This document shows positions 42,713-53,885 of a stretch of DNA of 64,000 bases, one piece after another. The number at the start of each line of letters is the position of its first letter. Positions within the stretch are counted from its first letter, which is position 1. The DNA is from Saitoella complicata NRRL Y-17804 (lineage: Eukaryota > Ascomycota > Saitoellomycetes > Saitoellales > Saitoellaceae). The position numbers and the translations under genes are program-made. The notes under the pieces are model-generated. The model was not told the origin of the DNA, ran no database searches, and saw only the letters and a list, made by a program, of their open reading frames with translations. Where the stretch lies: positions 124,001 through 188,000 of the forward strand of contig NW_017567000.1 of NCBI RefSeq assembly GCF_001661265.1, written 5' to 3'.

Positions 42713-43425
42713 ATCTTAATGCGTATGTTCTTTGATCTTTTTCCAACACTTTTCCAGTCACCGTGGGGACCAACAAAAAGTCTCCCTTTCACACAGTGAT
42801 AGCGGTTGTCGTTCGGAAGCACGGTACCGCCGGATAGTACGGAATTGCCTCAATGCCGTACCAGTCGAACACAGGGAAAAGTATGAACCTCCAAGCTGAA
42901 CAATTGCAATTGCTGAACTGTCTTCACCTTCCAGGACGTGCACCCTGGCCATTCGGAGTTTCAGGAGCGCGGCATGCACGGGTCAGGGCACCGCTCGGCG
43001 GCTGGTGGTGTGTGTACGCGTGACGGCGAGCTGTGACTGAAAGGACCCGAAGCAATGAAGTTAAAGAACTACTCGATATTCTCATTCAAAGAGTGATGGC
43101 GTTTGAAGGGCTGTCGTGGTGTTGACTCGCTTGCGTGGTGAGCTTAAGCTTCAATCCTGTCCGTTCCGCCGAGGTAGGCCCGTTCTCCGGCGGTTGACGT
43201 CCGAAATCCGCCGGGAACGGAGCAAAACGTGATTGTTCTTGTATGGAATCAATTGGTATAGCTAACGTACAAACGCGCCCGTGAATAAACATTCATCACG
43301 CACGACCTGCGTCCCTCGTTCTCATCGTCGCCCAGCGAATAATTAGATATAGCAGCACATCGTCCGTCCATAATCATCTCCTTGCCTTTCTCCTTTCTTT
43401 TATCCCTTTCTTTCCGTATAGCAGC
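42713..43425. promoter_or_regulatory. Upstream region of DRS2 / 3' flank of SFC1, 713 bp
   Basis: Both flanking genes are on the minus strand, so this holds the SFC1 3' UTR at its right and the DRS2 promoter. I found no motif that I can support. Confidence 0.35.
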
Positions 43426-44443
43426 TTACTCCTCAAACAACACCTCCTTCAAACTCTTCTCCTTGAACAAATCCAACATTCCCTTAACCTTCTCATACAC
43501 AGCGAACGTAACAGCCTGTCCTGGCGCAACACGCATTATTCTGGGCGTGATACCCTTGTACAACGCATGGATACCCTCGTGCTTCACCAAATCCTTCGCA
43601 ACAGTCATGAATCGTGACCACCCACTCTCTCCCCTCGGGTTACTCGCGCGCTGAATGCGAGTCTTGATAGTATCAATGGGCGCGTTCGACAAAGGACCCA
43701 TCGCACCGGAAACAAGACCGAGGAGAAGGTGCTGGTATGAGGGAAGCTCGGTATCGGCGTATTGTGGTTGGTATTTTACGCAGAGTTTCTTGAGTTCTTG
43801 GTAGGCTGTGAAGTTGACTGCTTGGTTCGTGGCTTGTCGGAGAGCGGTGAGGGCGACTCCCTTATACAGGGCTCCGACACCTTCTTCGGATACGATGGTG
43901 TAGGCGGCGTGTGCGGCGTTACGGTACTTGGGCACGTCGAGCGGGTCGGAGAGGGAGTGCGATTGCGCCTGCAATCGAATCTTGACGACTTCCATTGGTG
44001 TCACGACGGCGACAGCTTCGGTCACACCAGCAAACAGACCAGCGAAGAAGGTACCCGTGGTAGAGACTTGTCCGGTCTCTTTGGATGCAAGGACGGTCTT
44101 GTAGTATTCGAAAGAAGAGAATCGGATTGCCATTTTGGGGACGATACCGGTGATAACGGCACCGAGACCTTTGTAGAGACCGAGGGGTGTTTCTTTTCGG
44201 ATGATGAGGGCACCGGTTTTGATGAAGCCACGGGCTTTCTCTCCGGATTGGCCGGAGCGGGAGAGTTGCATTCGGACCTGACGTTGTCATTAGCATTCAA
44301 TTGGGACACTGAAGACCACAACGACATACCTTGATAGTATCGAGGGGATGGCAGCACATAGCCTCCATGAAACCAGCGGTACCACCCGCGATGAGGTGCA
44401 CGCTCATGGGCGTCCTCTCTTTGGTGTCGTTTCCTCTTGGCAT
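43426..44443 (-). CDS. SFC1: SFC1, mitochondrial succinate/fumarate carrier
   Basis: Exons 44443-44330 and 44277-43426 with a 52-nt intron give 321 residues. Three carrier repeats each show the P-x-[DE]-x-x-[KR] signature: HPLDTIKVR, TPMEVVKIR and APIDTIKTR. Regions such as FIKTGALIIRKETPLGLYKG, GIVPKMAIRFSSFE, RQATNQAVNFTAY and ITPRIMRVAPGQAVTFAVYE match yeast Sfc1/Acr1 closely. The carrier exchanges cytosolic succinate for mitochondrial fumarate, linking the glyoxylate cycle to gluconeogenesis on C2 carbon sources. No N-terminal presequence is seen, as is normal for carriers. Confidence 0.95.
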
Positions 44444-44452
44444 ATTGAGATA

Positions 44453-44472
44453 GTCGTCGTCGTCGTCGTCGT
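44453..44472 (+). repeat. GTC trinucleotide microsatellite upstream of SFC1
   Basis: A run of about six and a half GTC units lies just upstream of the SFC1 ATG, in its 5' leader. Length polymorphism between strains is likely. Confidence 0.7.
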
Positions 44473-44683
44473 AATTGTTGTTGATGGGTACAATTGACCG
44501 GGGTGTATGCTACCCCTTATAACAATCCATCTCGGAGACGACGAGACGGTCGATCGGAGCATTGGCTCAGACTGCTCGGCATGTGCTGCTCGCTACCACT
44601 TCGGGTGAAGGGCCAGCTTCGGATTTGCGGGGTCCCCGCGCGAAATCCCCGGCGTCACGTGAAGCGCGTCATTGACCTTTAAT

Positions 44684-45956
44684 TCAGTTGATTAATTCAA
44701 ACTCGAAAAGGAACCCGGCTTTCTCTAATTGCGCCCGTAAGGGCTCTCCCAAGCATGCCGTCGTCAGTACTCCTCCACCCATGGTCTTCGCCCTGGTCTC
44801 ATCAACGTTGAATGCCAGACACAGACCAACCTCAGCCAACATGAGACTCGTCAACCCGTATCCCGGGTCTTGCTTTCCAGTTATTTTGACGCCTGCCTTG
44901 ACGGACCCGTCTGTACTCTCCCCCTCAACCCTCGCCAGAAGACATCCAGATTCGCGTTCCTCCTTCGTAGGCCCTGTCCCAGCCTCCCTGACCAACTTCC
45001 TATACATCCAGCGTCCAGGAGACGTAGCCAACATAGACATAACCAAAATTGGTAGCACAATCGCGAGATACCCGTAGACCCGCTTCCCGACATTCAAATA
45101 CTCCCGATACGAGAAATCCGATCCGTAATTCAGGAGACCCCATGATCTCTCCACAATTGCACCATTCATCCTCTCCGTAAACGAAGTCGCAAGATATTTC
45201 CCACTCTGCGGATCCATCACAACCTCGGGCGCCGTTGCGGTCGGTGTACGCGGAACAGGGGAAAGCGCATACGGCGTCATCGCCTCACGGATCTTTCTGA
45301 GCGGGAGAGTCTCGAACATACTGTACGCATCCTCGATTAGTGATCTCTCCCGGACTCTTACTCTTGAGGAAGGCGTACTTGGCAATGGTTTCCAATGTCC
45401 CACCACTAGGCCCACCCCTGATCTTATCAACCACGAACCTGACTCCCTTTACATCCTGCCCCTGCTCACGCATTCCCCTAACGAGCGTCTCGACCCCCAA
45501 ATCAAAGGGCAACGAGTCATACCCAGCCTGCGGCACCACAATAGCCCCCGTTTCCTTCGCGACGTCGTGGCACTTAGTGATCATATCCTGTACCCAAGGA
45601 ACTTCACCCGTAATATCGGCATAGTGCGTCCCAGACTCAGCACAAGCCTCAACTAAGAGCGTCCCGTACTTCAAAAATGGACCCGTGGTGCTGATCACCA
45701 CTTTCGTTTGCTTCACCATTTCCAACAGCGCCTCTTTATCTCCGCTATCAGCAACCACGATCCCTGGTTCTTTCCTGTCCGCAAATCCAGAAAGCGATCT
45801 GAGAGAGGTCAGCGTGGACTGGAGTTTGGTGTGGTTACGACCAGCGATGGCCCAAGAGAGGCTTGTGGGGCCGTTGCGGGCAAGGTATTGCGCGACGAGG
45901 GTGCCGGTGTAGCCGGTTGCGCCGTAGACGATAATGTCGTATTGCCTGTCAGTCAT
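44684..45956 (-). CDS. Saccharopine dehydrogenase-like oxidoreductase (SCCPDH type)
   Basis: Exons 45956-45379 and 45320-44684 give 404 residues; the 58-nt intron uses GTACGC and an ACTAAT branch site, restoring GGTLETIAN-MFETLPLRKI. A Rossmann nucleotide-binding motif GATGYTG sits at residues 12-18, followed by AGRNHTKL, STTGPFLKYG and HYADITGE, the signature of the SCCPDH/trans-acting enoyl-reductase family (human SCCPDH 429 residues). A hydrophobic stretch near residue 290 (YGYLAIVLPILVMSMLA) could associate with lipid droplets or membranes. The natural substrate is unknown; human SCCPDH is a lipid-droplet protein. It is not the lysine-pathway Lys9 enzyme. Confidence 0.85.
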
Positions 45957-46293
45957 TATGTTTCTCTCTTCCTTGGTGAATTGGTGTTGACGGTTGCAAT
46001 TGGAGAAGTGGGGAGGTGTAGGAAGGACGTCATGATCGCGACGTGTGGGGTGATGCAGGAAAACTCGGGGGGGTTGTCGGCGTGATGGCGGGAGGTGGGC
46101 ATTGCTCCGAGGATCGAGTCCAAGGCATCAAGGTGAAATCACAAAAACCTCAACCTCGTTATTACCATTCAGCTCATCATAAATCTATCGTACATCCTAA
46201 TCGTACAAATTACCCTCTCATGATCATATCCCGCATCCCACGCCATCCCCATCCTGTCCCACCAGACCCTCTCATGAATATTTCCTCCAAAAG
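45957..46293. other. Intergenic region, 337 bp
   Basis: Between the SCCPDH-like start and the PEX26 stop, both on the minus strand. It holds a promoter and a 3' end; nothing else is seen. Confidence 0.35.
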
Positions 46294-47498
46294 TTAGTAC
46301 GTTAATTTGCTCGCCATCCCAACAGTCTGCCAAACCTTCTCCCAAACAACTCCCCACCCCCTCTTCACTCGTTCCCTAACCCTCTCCCGTCTCACAACCT
46401 CCACGATCGCAATAACCATAAACAATAACCGCAAAATGCTGCGGTATTTGGAGGTGACAGAGAAGAGGAAGGAAGAGAATTTCGTGAAGCGCGAGAGACT
46501 TGAGGAAGATGGGAGGGCAGCGGCGCTGGCTGCGTAGGGGGGTGCGATTGGGTCTTCGGCGTTGGAAGAAGGGTCTTTTGTGGGCGTGGTGGAGCCGTTC
46601 ATTTCGGCGACTACGGGTTTTCGGGAGGTGGACTTCTTCCTGCTCTTCGAACTCGGCGACGAAGACGATGACTTCGTGGCTTTCGACGCCTCCGCAGCTT
46701 CCTCTGCCTCCTCCCTCGCCTCCCGTTCCGCTGCCTCTGCGCGTTCCCGCTCACCTTCTTGTAGCGACTCTAGCGTGCTCGTCCACATCTGTACACTCCG
46801 TTAGCTGGTTCCACTATCAGCAACAAAGGCAGTGTACGTCTTTCTCAGCATCCACCAATACAGTATTCCCCTCCACAAACTCCTTCGCATACTCCCATTC
46901 CCCAAGTTTCGGAAGAAGGTGTAGGGTGTAGAGTTCGAGAAGTTTGGTGTGTTCGGTTCGGACTTGTTCGGTCAGCTCGGCGGAGGACGGGGCGGAGGCA
47001 ATGAGGTGTTCCAGCCGGGTTTGGAGGGGTTGGAGGTTGGAGGCGTGGCGGATGGAGGAGAGGGTCCTATTGTCCGTGGTTACCTAAAGCGCACGCAGGA
47101 AAGGAGGAAGACACGAACAAGGTCGCGACCACATCGACGCTGAGCTCAATCTCCTCACATTCGAACACTTGACAAGCTTCCTCCCAAACGCCATCCTCCC
47201 TAACCAATCTCTTAACCCTCTCCCACTCCGCCTTCCCCCACATCTCCACTCCCGCATCCTCATTCATGTCCGCTCCCGCATTCAGAATCGCGATCCATAA
47301 CCCCCAGGCTTTCAGTTTCCATGCGCTCTCGGATGAGTCGAGAAGGGTTTGTGCCTTTTGGAGGGCTTGCGGGAACTTTCGGGCGAGGAAGAGTTGGGTG
47401 GTGGATTTGAAGCGGATGGAGGGTGAGGGCAGGCGGCCGCCTGTTAGGTTTGAAACGGATGATGCCAGGACGTCACCGGATTCAGCGTGGGGCGACAT
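46294..47498 (-). CDS. PEX26: PEX26/PEX15-like tail-anchored peroxin
   Basis: Exons 47498-47119, 47066-46838 and 46788-46294 (introns of 52 and 49 nt) give 367 residues. The N-terminal domain (1-195) shows the filamentous-fungus pattern: FKSTTQLFLARKFPQALQ, then SAWKLKAWGLWIAILNA, then GKAEWERVKRLVREDGVWEE and DVVATL. A charged coil (EREREAAEREAREE-like) and Ser-rich linker follow. A single hydrophobic segment near the C-terminus (SILRLLFMVIAIVEVV) precedes a basic tail, fitting a tail-anchored membrane protein. Pex26 recruits the AAA ATPases Pex1/Pex6 to peroxisomes. Orthology rests on resemblance to fungal Pex26; the general order of motifs supports it. It is divergent from a PARN-like nuclease with 162 bp between ATGs. 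Confidence 0.75.
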
Positions 47499-47660
47499 CG
47501 TTGTTGGTTGACTCTCTGATCTGGTTGGAAGTTGGAGTACCGGTACTTCTTCTACGTGTTGGTTACCGGACGACTCGACGGAGCGCGGGGGCTACTGTAC
47601 ACCCACGGCGACCCGAACCTTAATTCTACACAGACCCTCGACGCCAACCACCAACGCAAA
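47499..47660. promoter_or_regulatory. Shared bidirectional promoter, PEX26 / PARN-like gene
   Basis: The divergent start codons lie 162 bp apart, so a single short promoter must serve both. Confidence 0.5.
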
Positions 47661-49420
47661 ATGGACGTTACCGGCCCAGCATTCACCCGTCTCCTCCCCT
47701 CCATCATCTCCTCCATCAACGAAGCAGATTTCGTGGCGATTGACTGCGAATTTAGCGGGATTAGGTCATGGACTTCCGGAGGCAAATCGAAGGCGAAAGG
47801 GGGTGGGAAGCAGACTTTGCAGGAACGGTATACAGAGACGAAGGAGGCAGCAGAGAAATATGAGGTTATTCAGTTGGGCCTGTGCTGTGTGCGGTGGGAT
47901 GGGTTGACTGGTGAGCGACTGTCAACCTCCAACCTTTTGTTCGAGGATGATGGCTAACTCACAGACCCGCAGGCGAGTATGCTGCGAAACCGTATAATCT
48001 TAGTGTTTCGCCTATTCAGCCGCAGAGGATGGGGTTGGATAGACAGTTTGTGATGCAGGCGAGTGCGATTGAGTTCTTGATTGGGAATGGGTTTGATTTC
48101 AATGTTCGTCCTCCTCAGATCCCTTCTCGCGTCTGTTCTAACCTATCGAACAGAAACAATACCGCGAAGGCGTAAGGTGGGGCGATGGCCTTTTGTCTCC
48201 GCGGCTTAACTGCTGACACCTCACAGATATCTCTCCCACGCCGACGAAGCAGTAGTCCGCGCCAAATTCGCCGAATCCTCCCCCGACAAAATACCTTCAA
48301 TCCACGTCGACGCCCCTGGCCGAGTTTTCCTCGACCGTCTCGCATCCGACGTGAAAGACTGGCTCTCACCCACCTTACACCCCAACGGACTCCCGAATTA
48401 CCACTTTTTAAATATTGACACTGGACCGAATGCCTACTTCAAGAGATTAGCGTATCAGTGGCTAAGACAAGAGTACCCGGAGTTACAGGCGAGCAGTCGC
48501 CACGACTGGATACAAATCACGCGAACAAACAAAGCCGCAATCGAGCGGAAAGAAGCCGAACGCACCACCCGCTTCGAGAGCGAGCTGGAGGAAGCGATTG
48601 GGTTGAGACGCGTGGTGGAGGCACTCGTGAAGAGTGGGAAGCCTATTGTTGGGCATAACCTCTATATGGACCTTGTCAATGTTTGGGGGAAGTTCATCGG
48701 ACTTTTGCCGGAGGAGGTAGGGGAGTTTGTGGAGGGGGTGAATGGGTTACTTCCAATGTTTGAGCTATGACGAAGCTTTGGATGACACTGACTGACCTCG
48801 TGCGAACAGTGTTTTCGATACGAAGTATTTCGCTACTCGGAGCGATCCCGACGTCTCGAAGATGTTCCCGGAAACACATCTACAAGCACTCGCCAAATGG
48901 GCCGACTCGATCCCTGAACCTCCTTTACGTATGCTGACAGAGACTGAAGATTTTTATTCGTGATTCGCTAATTTGTCTGCATACAGGTACTGAACCCGAT
49001 TTCCGTCGTTATGCGGCGTATAATCAGACTTTTGCACATGAGGCTGGTTATGATGCCTTGGATACTGCAAAGGTGTTCTTGAAGTTGTCAAACCTGCTCG
49101 CTCCTCGGTCTCCGTCGTCCTCTATGCCTGATACCAGGCCGGTTTCGCAGCAGTCGGAGGAGGATGAGGAGCATTTGTTCCAGCCTAGAAATGCAGTGGG
49201 TAAGGCGGTAGATACTCTCTCAGCGGTAACGAATAAGTTTGCGGCGTTGTTGAATGCGGAAGCGGATCCGGAGCCGGAGGAGAAGGAGAAGCCGTTACTG
49301 GGTTGGGAGGACGAGCAGTGGCGGAAACTCATCGGTAATCTTACTGTTGGTGGGACTGAGACTGGATACATGGCCTTGAAGGGACTGGAAACAAACGGGA
49401 CGAACGGCGGGGTTGTTTAG
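47661..49420 (+). CDS. PARN-like CAF1-family 3'-5' exoribonuclease
   Basis: Six exons, 47661-47910, 47973-48103, 48154-48176 (a 23-nt microexon), 48227-48757, 48810-48928 and 48987-49420, give 495 residues. The DEDDh nuclease residues are all present: D28 and E30 in AIDCEFSG, D283 in VGHNLYMDL, and H369 with D374 in HEAGYDALDT. PARN-like features include the RYTETKEAAEKYEVIQLGLC block and IEFLIGNGFDFNKQYREG. A disordered tail ends the protein. The enzyme is expected to trim poly(A) or 3' ends of small RNAs in a Mg2+-dependent reaction. Fungi such as S. pombe carry such PARN/TOE1-like proteins, while S. cerevisiae lacks PARN. The exact paralogue cannot be fixed. Confidence 0.9.
48154..48176 (+). 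other. 23-nt microexon of the PARN-like gene
   Basis: AG and GT boundaries frame 23 nt coding KQYREGV(R), between introns of 50 and 50 nt. Its inclusion keeps the frame; skipping would not. Confidence 0.75.
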
Positions 49421-49562
49421 AAGTAGAAGTTTATAACGTAGCGCTGAACCCAAAACGTCTGGCAAAGGTGTGCGGCACGGTCATGCATCCCGACGCAGCC
49501 GCCGTACACCCATAACCTCCAAACAGCCGACACACAAGATCCTTGACTTGGCGACGTTAAAC

Positions 49563-50848
49563 ATGCAGCAGACGAATGGACAAGGTGGGCGAGAGTTGCC
49601 GTAGAGCATCTTCGACTGCTAACAATCGCTTACAGCAGCGTCGCCGTCAGCGGCACTGATGTCGTCTGCCGTCCAGGACTTCTTTAGAGAGAGCGGCGCA
49701 TCGAAGGCGCCAGCTACGGGTGTGAGGGGAGTTACTGCTCCGTCAAGTAATGGACAGTCATGGCAGCAGTTTGCCGCGGAGGTCGAGGCTGAACGTGAGT
49801 TGTTTCAGCGGACTCACAGATCGGGACTGACCCATACAACACAGATGGCACCAGCCCCATGGCCAGGTCAGAATATCCAAAGTCACCAATAGCCTCCGAA
49901 CTGGATTCACGACAGTACAAAGTCTTCGGATCACGGCCTCTACAGGATGCTGCGGACTACGTTAGCTGCAAACACTGCGGGAAGCCGGTCATGCGCAGTG
50001 CAGTCACGGATCACCTCGACGTCTGTCCAGCAATCGTCCCCGCGAAACCAGCACATACATCACCAACAAAGCGAGCAGAGAAGAAACCGGCTTTGCCGCC
50101 CAGAAGTGTGGCAGATGATATTGCCAGCGATAAGGGAACCCCGACGAAGAATGAGAAGAAGAGGAAGGCGGGTGAGATGACGGATCTTACGAATTTGGGT
50201 TCATCGACGAGTAAGAAGCCGGAAAAGACGACGGATAAACAGGCGGAGAAGGAGAGGAAGAAGAAGGAGAAACAAGCAAAGAAGACAGCGGCGCCGCCGA
50301 AACCAAAAGGTACAGCTTGAAAGAGCGTACGTCTTTGACACTGATTACTTACAAGGTATACAGAAAAAGGCCCAGTCAACGTCGAACTCCAATGTGGTGT
50401 CCCCCTCCCTCAGGGAGGCCAATGCGCCCGCTCCCTAACCTGTAAATCCCACTCCATGGGCGCAAAACGTGCCGTGCCCGGCCGCTCCGCACCCTACGAC
50501 ATCCTCCTCGCTGCCTACCAAAAGAAAAACGCCGCAAAACAACAGAAAATGCTACCACCCCCAGCCCCGGAACGCGACGAATTCGAGCTATCAGCCGGCG
50601 CACAGCCACAGGATTCTGACGAAGAGGTGGCGATGGTCATGGAAGGGGTGGGGAGGAGTTATGCAAGACCGTTGGAAAGGAGGGTCATTACGAGTGGGAG
50701 GAGGCGTAATATGTTTTTTAGGGTTCGGGAGGGGATGGCGAGTGCGCTTGGTGGAGGGAGGATGAATATGCAGAATATGGGGGCGCCAGGGTTTGCGTCT
50801 AGGGTCTTGCCGTTTCCGGTGCAGGGTGGGTCGCAGGCTGGGAGTTAG
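49563..50848 (+). CDS. SGF73: SGF73 / ATXN7-like SAGA subunit
   Basis: Exons 49563-49584, 49636-49794, 49845-50309 and 50364-50848 give 376 residues. An N-terminal segment with the order SWQQFAAEVEAE precedes a zinc-finger-like stretch CKHCGKPVM...HLDVCP (about 90-110). A disordered lysine-rich region follows. The SCA7 domain (about 218-265) reads VELQCGVPLPQGGQCARSLT, CKSHSMGAKRAV, then GRSAPYDILLAAYQKK, which is diagnostic. Sgf73 anchors the deubiquitinase module (Ubp8, Sgf11, Sus1) to SAGA and binds nucleosomes through SCA7. Exon 2 has a NAGNAG acceptor (start 49636 or 49639), giving an optional alanine. Confidence 0.92.
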
Positions 50849-51356
50849 ATGGCGTGCAATGAGGGAGAAGAGATGAGTCTGGGTTGGGCAATGGTTATGC
50901 GACTGAGAGTATTGGGATTCGGTTTTTATGGCGTTTCTTTATTGCTCGAGAAGAGGACGGCGACACCGCTGTTGCCAGAGCCGGAGATGCATGACAAGGC
51001 TCTATAACTAATACTGACATGATTTAAGACCTTTCTTTCGCATCCAGCTCCTAATATTCCTTGTATCGATATCTCTTGTGAGCTGGGGAACATGCGCCTC
51101 TGTGGCTGGTGGCTTGACGACGGTGTTTGTTATGGGCGCGTCGTTAACGACCATGATCGAACATAAGACAGTCTTTACAACGAACAACCTGCATCCTTGA
51201 TCCGGAAGGAACTTGTAAGTTCGGTTCGCATGCTCTCTTGCAGTGCTCTGACTCCTACTTACAGCTTTGACGACACTCGCTACTCTCTCCATTCACTTAA
51301 CAATCCACTACGACAGCATCCAACACTTCCTTTAACAGTCAACTGTAACCGCCAGG
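50849..51356. promoter_or_regulatory. Promoter region of the Aurora kinase gene
   Basis: 508 bp between SGF73 and the Aurora-kinase ATG. It includes a likely 5'-UTR intron (see 51215-51264). Nothing else is called. Confidence 0.4.
51215..51264 (+). other. Probable 5'-UTR intron of the Aurora kinase gene
   Basis: A strong donor GTAAGT at 51215 and acceptor CTTACAG ending at 51264 bound 50 nt, with CTGAC as a branch site. It ends about 90 nt upstream of the ATG. Confidence 0.5.
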
Positions 51357-52541
51357 ATGTCGGTTCGATCACTAGAATCCCGAATGTCCAAAATCTCCGT
51401 CTCAACAAACGAGAACGCCAACCCAAACCAACGCACCTCCCTCGCAAAACAATCAAACTTCGGCAAACCCGTGAACTCGCAAAGCCAAGCGACACGCCAT
51501 CCCCTCCTTAAACTCGCGGTCCACAACCAGAATCTCGTATCGCAGAAGCCTCAGCAAACGGTTAACATCCCGGCAGGACAATGGCGGTCGTCACAGATGC
51601 CGCCTCCGCCGCCTCCGCCGACGTCGCCGAGACGGAGTGGATCGGGCACGGCGGAACAGGAGCGTACGTCGCTTGACCGCAGATCACAGGGTCAAGCTGC
51701 GCAGGGGATGCCTAGGGAATTGCATTTGAGTATGTTCGAGATCGGAAAACCGCTCGGAAAGGGAAAGTTCGGACGTGTCTACCTGGCGCAGGAGAAGCGG
51801 ACGGGATTCGTCTGCGCATTGAAGGTCCTGCACAAGAGTGAGTTGATGCAGAGTAAGGTTGAGAAGCAAGTGCGGAGAGAGATCGAGATTCAATCGAATT
51901 TGCGACACCCTAATATTCTGCGGTTGTATGGACACTTTCATGACGAGAAGCGAATTTTCTTGGTGTTGGAGTTTGCTGGACAGGGAGAGTTGTATAAGAT
52001 TCTACGCAAGAAGCGGAGGTTCTCAGAGCCGAAGGCTGCGGAGTATATCTTTCAGATGGCGGCGGCTCTGTCATACTTGCACAAGAAGCACGTCATTCAC
52101 CGTGATATCAAACCGGAGAACATTCTTGTCGGTTTGAACGGCGAGATCAAGATCAGTGATTTTGGATGGAGTGTACACGCCCCCAACAGCAGACGAACAA
52201 CCCTCTGTGGAACCCTCGACTACCTCCCTCCCGAGATGGTCGAAGGAAAAGAACACGGTGCTCATGTCGACCTCTGGTCTCTCGGTGTCCTAACCTACGA
52301 ATTCCTCGTCGGTAACCCACCATTTGAGGATTTGAACGGGTATGCAGCGACCTATAAGAGAATCGCGAAGGTTGATTTGAAGATCCCGGACTATGTCAGC
52401 CCCGAGGCGAAGGATTTGATTACGAAGTTGTTGCAGTATAATCCGGATAAGAGGATGTCGGTTGATCAGGTTGCGTTTCATCCGTGGATTATGAAGCATA
52501 GGCCGACGTGGGAGAATCGGGGACCTTCTGATCAGCAGTGA
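51357..52541 (+). CDS. IPL1: Aurora-family Ser/Thr kinase (Ipl1/Ark1)
   Basis: A single coding exon of 394 residues. A disordered N-terminal region (1-120) with a proline run precedes the kinase domain from residue 126. It shows the glycine loop [15 protein letters not shown] with the catalytic lysine, HRDIKPEN with D250, DFGWSVHAP, and the Aurora activation loop [16 protein letters not shown], with T282 corresponding to Aurora-A T288. The C-lobe ends in HPWIMKH. Aurora kinases with Sli15/INCENP and survivin correct kinetochore attachments and drive cytokinesis. Most fungi carry one Aurora, so this is likely the chromosomal passenger kinase. Confidence 0.97.
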   Translation: MSVRSLESRMSKISVSTNENANPNQRTSLAKQSNFGKPVNSQSQATRHPLLKLAVHNQNLVSQKPQQTVNIPAGQWRSSQMPPPPPPPTSPRRSGSGTAEQERTSLDRRSQGQAAQGMPRELHLSMFEIGKPLGKGKFGRVYLAQEKRTGFVCALKVLHKSELMQSKVEKQVRREIEIQSNLRHPNILRLYGHFHDEKRIFLVLEFAGQGELYKILRKKRRFSEPKAAEYIFQMAAALSYLHKKHVIHRDIKPENILVGLNGEIKISDFGWSVHAPNSRRTTLCGTLDYLPPEMVEGKEHGAHVDLWSLGVLTYEFLVGNPPFEDLNGYAATYKRIAKVDLKIPDYVSPEAKDLITKLLQYNPDKRMSVDQVAFHPWIMKHRPTWENRGPSDQQ

Positions 52542-52768
52542 GTCAGACCGCTGGATCTGGGAAGTTGATGGAAGGAATGAGGACGTATGATGTCAGGTAT
52601 TGGAGTTTCGGTTATTGTGTGGTTCTGCTGTTATCTATGGGCCGTATTCATAGTGGCGGAGCTTTCGTATCCTTACTGGGTGACTATTCGTCAACAACTA
52701 ATATAATTATAACGAGATAAGAGTTTTCTTTCTTTTACGCGTTGTCTATAGGTATATCATCCGTCTCC

Positions 52769-53549
52769 TTATCGGTAAATCTCGTCGAACGGTCTTGTAT
52801 CCGCGAAACACGAGTCAAACACCTGGTTCACCACCGTCTCCGCATGTTCCTTATCTCTGCAATGTGGGTGTGCCATTACTGATAGAGTCGCTCTTCGCTT
52901 CACACATGCTTGGTGGTGCTTTACAAAGTCGCCGAATCCGTACTTTTTGAATTCTCGCCACCACCGGCATTCACCACTGAGACTTGATGCTCGAATCTGT
53001 GTATCACCGTCAGTCAACTCCTCGAAAGAAGACACCAAAAGGTGGACATACCTCACTGCATGCGTGATGCCTCATATTCATCCAATCCACCTCAAACCTC
53101 TGATGATCATACGCATGAATCAACTCATGAGTCAATGTATCCTCCATCATCCCAAAACCCATAATCCGATTCTCACACAACAGGATCCCACTACCCGGAA
53201 TAAAGCCTCCTGCTCTCTGCTCATTACATGGTGAGCACATGATTTTGTTTATCCCCATCTCTGCATGGATTTCTCGGAGGTTTTTGAGCATGAAGATCAC
53301 GCTGGGGGAGCCGACGAGGGTTTGGTCGCGGAGGGATTCGCACCGGGAGTGGAAGATTTGCGCGGCGCGGGCTTCGAAGCGGGATTTGGCTTCGGGAGGG
53401 ACGGTGAAGCCGGCGAGGAGGGCGAATTGGGTGCGGTAGAATTCAAAGCCAGTAGCGGGTTCGACGTTGGCAGGGCCAGCGGGAACCGCGAGCTCAGGAG
53501 CGGCTGCCGGAGGGACGTCGGTAGGTTCTATTGATGGAGCGGACGACAT
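52769..53549 (-). CDS. ATP23: ATP23, mitochondrial inner-membrane metalloprotease
   Basis: Exons 53549-53052 and 52996-52769 (55-nt intron) give 241 residues. The central domain carries the zinc motif HELIH at 141-145, with E142 as catalytic acid, in the block [15 protein letters not shown]. It is preceded by CSPCNE and [10 protein letters not shown], and followed by [19 protein letters not shown] and CVKRRA, all conserved in Atp23. The C-terminus carries a [12 protein letters not shown] motif. Atp23 in yeast processes the Atp6 precursor and chaperones its assembly into the F1Fo ATP synthase; it also degrades Ups1. No classical presequence is obvious; several Atp23 proteins lack one. Confidence 0.95.
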
Positions 53550-53885
53550 TTTGGTATGTTGGTGTTCGCAAGCGTCGTACACTTTTTGGAGTCGACAACG
53601 TGCAGAATTGCGCAGCTTCCTGCAGCGCCGGCCATACGGTACAAAATCGGAGACAGACTCAACTGTAGCACATGTCAGTATGTTGAACGATCAAGTTGCA
53701 ATTGGAGATGATCCCGCTCTCGTCTTCCACATAAACTGCTTCACAGGCTCATTTTCGAGGATAAGGTTCTGTCATGCATGGGCGCTCCGCATTGACCCAT
53801 GCGCCCCGTTGACGTGTCGGCTGAAATCACCCAATTCAAACCTCGACAACCTCACCACCAGCCCTATCACCCATTGATCAACAGG
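53550..53885. promoter_or_regulatory. Divergent intergenic region, ATP23 / C2 gene
   Basis: 336 bp between the two ATGs (or 249 bp if the C2 gene starts at 53799). No special element is seen. Confidence 0.4.

Noticed and set aside
47088-47118. A 31-nt intron in PEX26 ending at TTTAG
   Set aside because: Too short; the AATAG acceptor further down gives 52 nt and keeps the frame.
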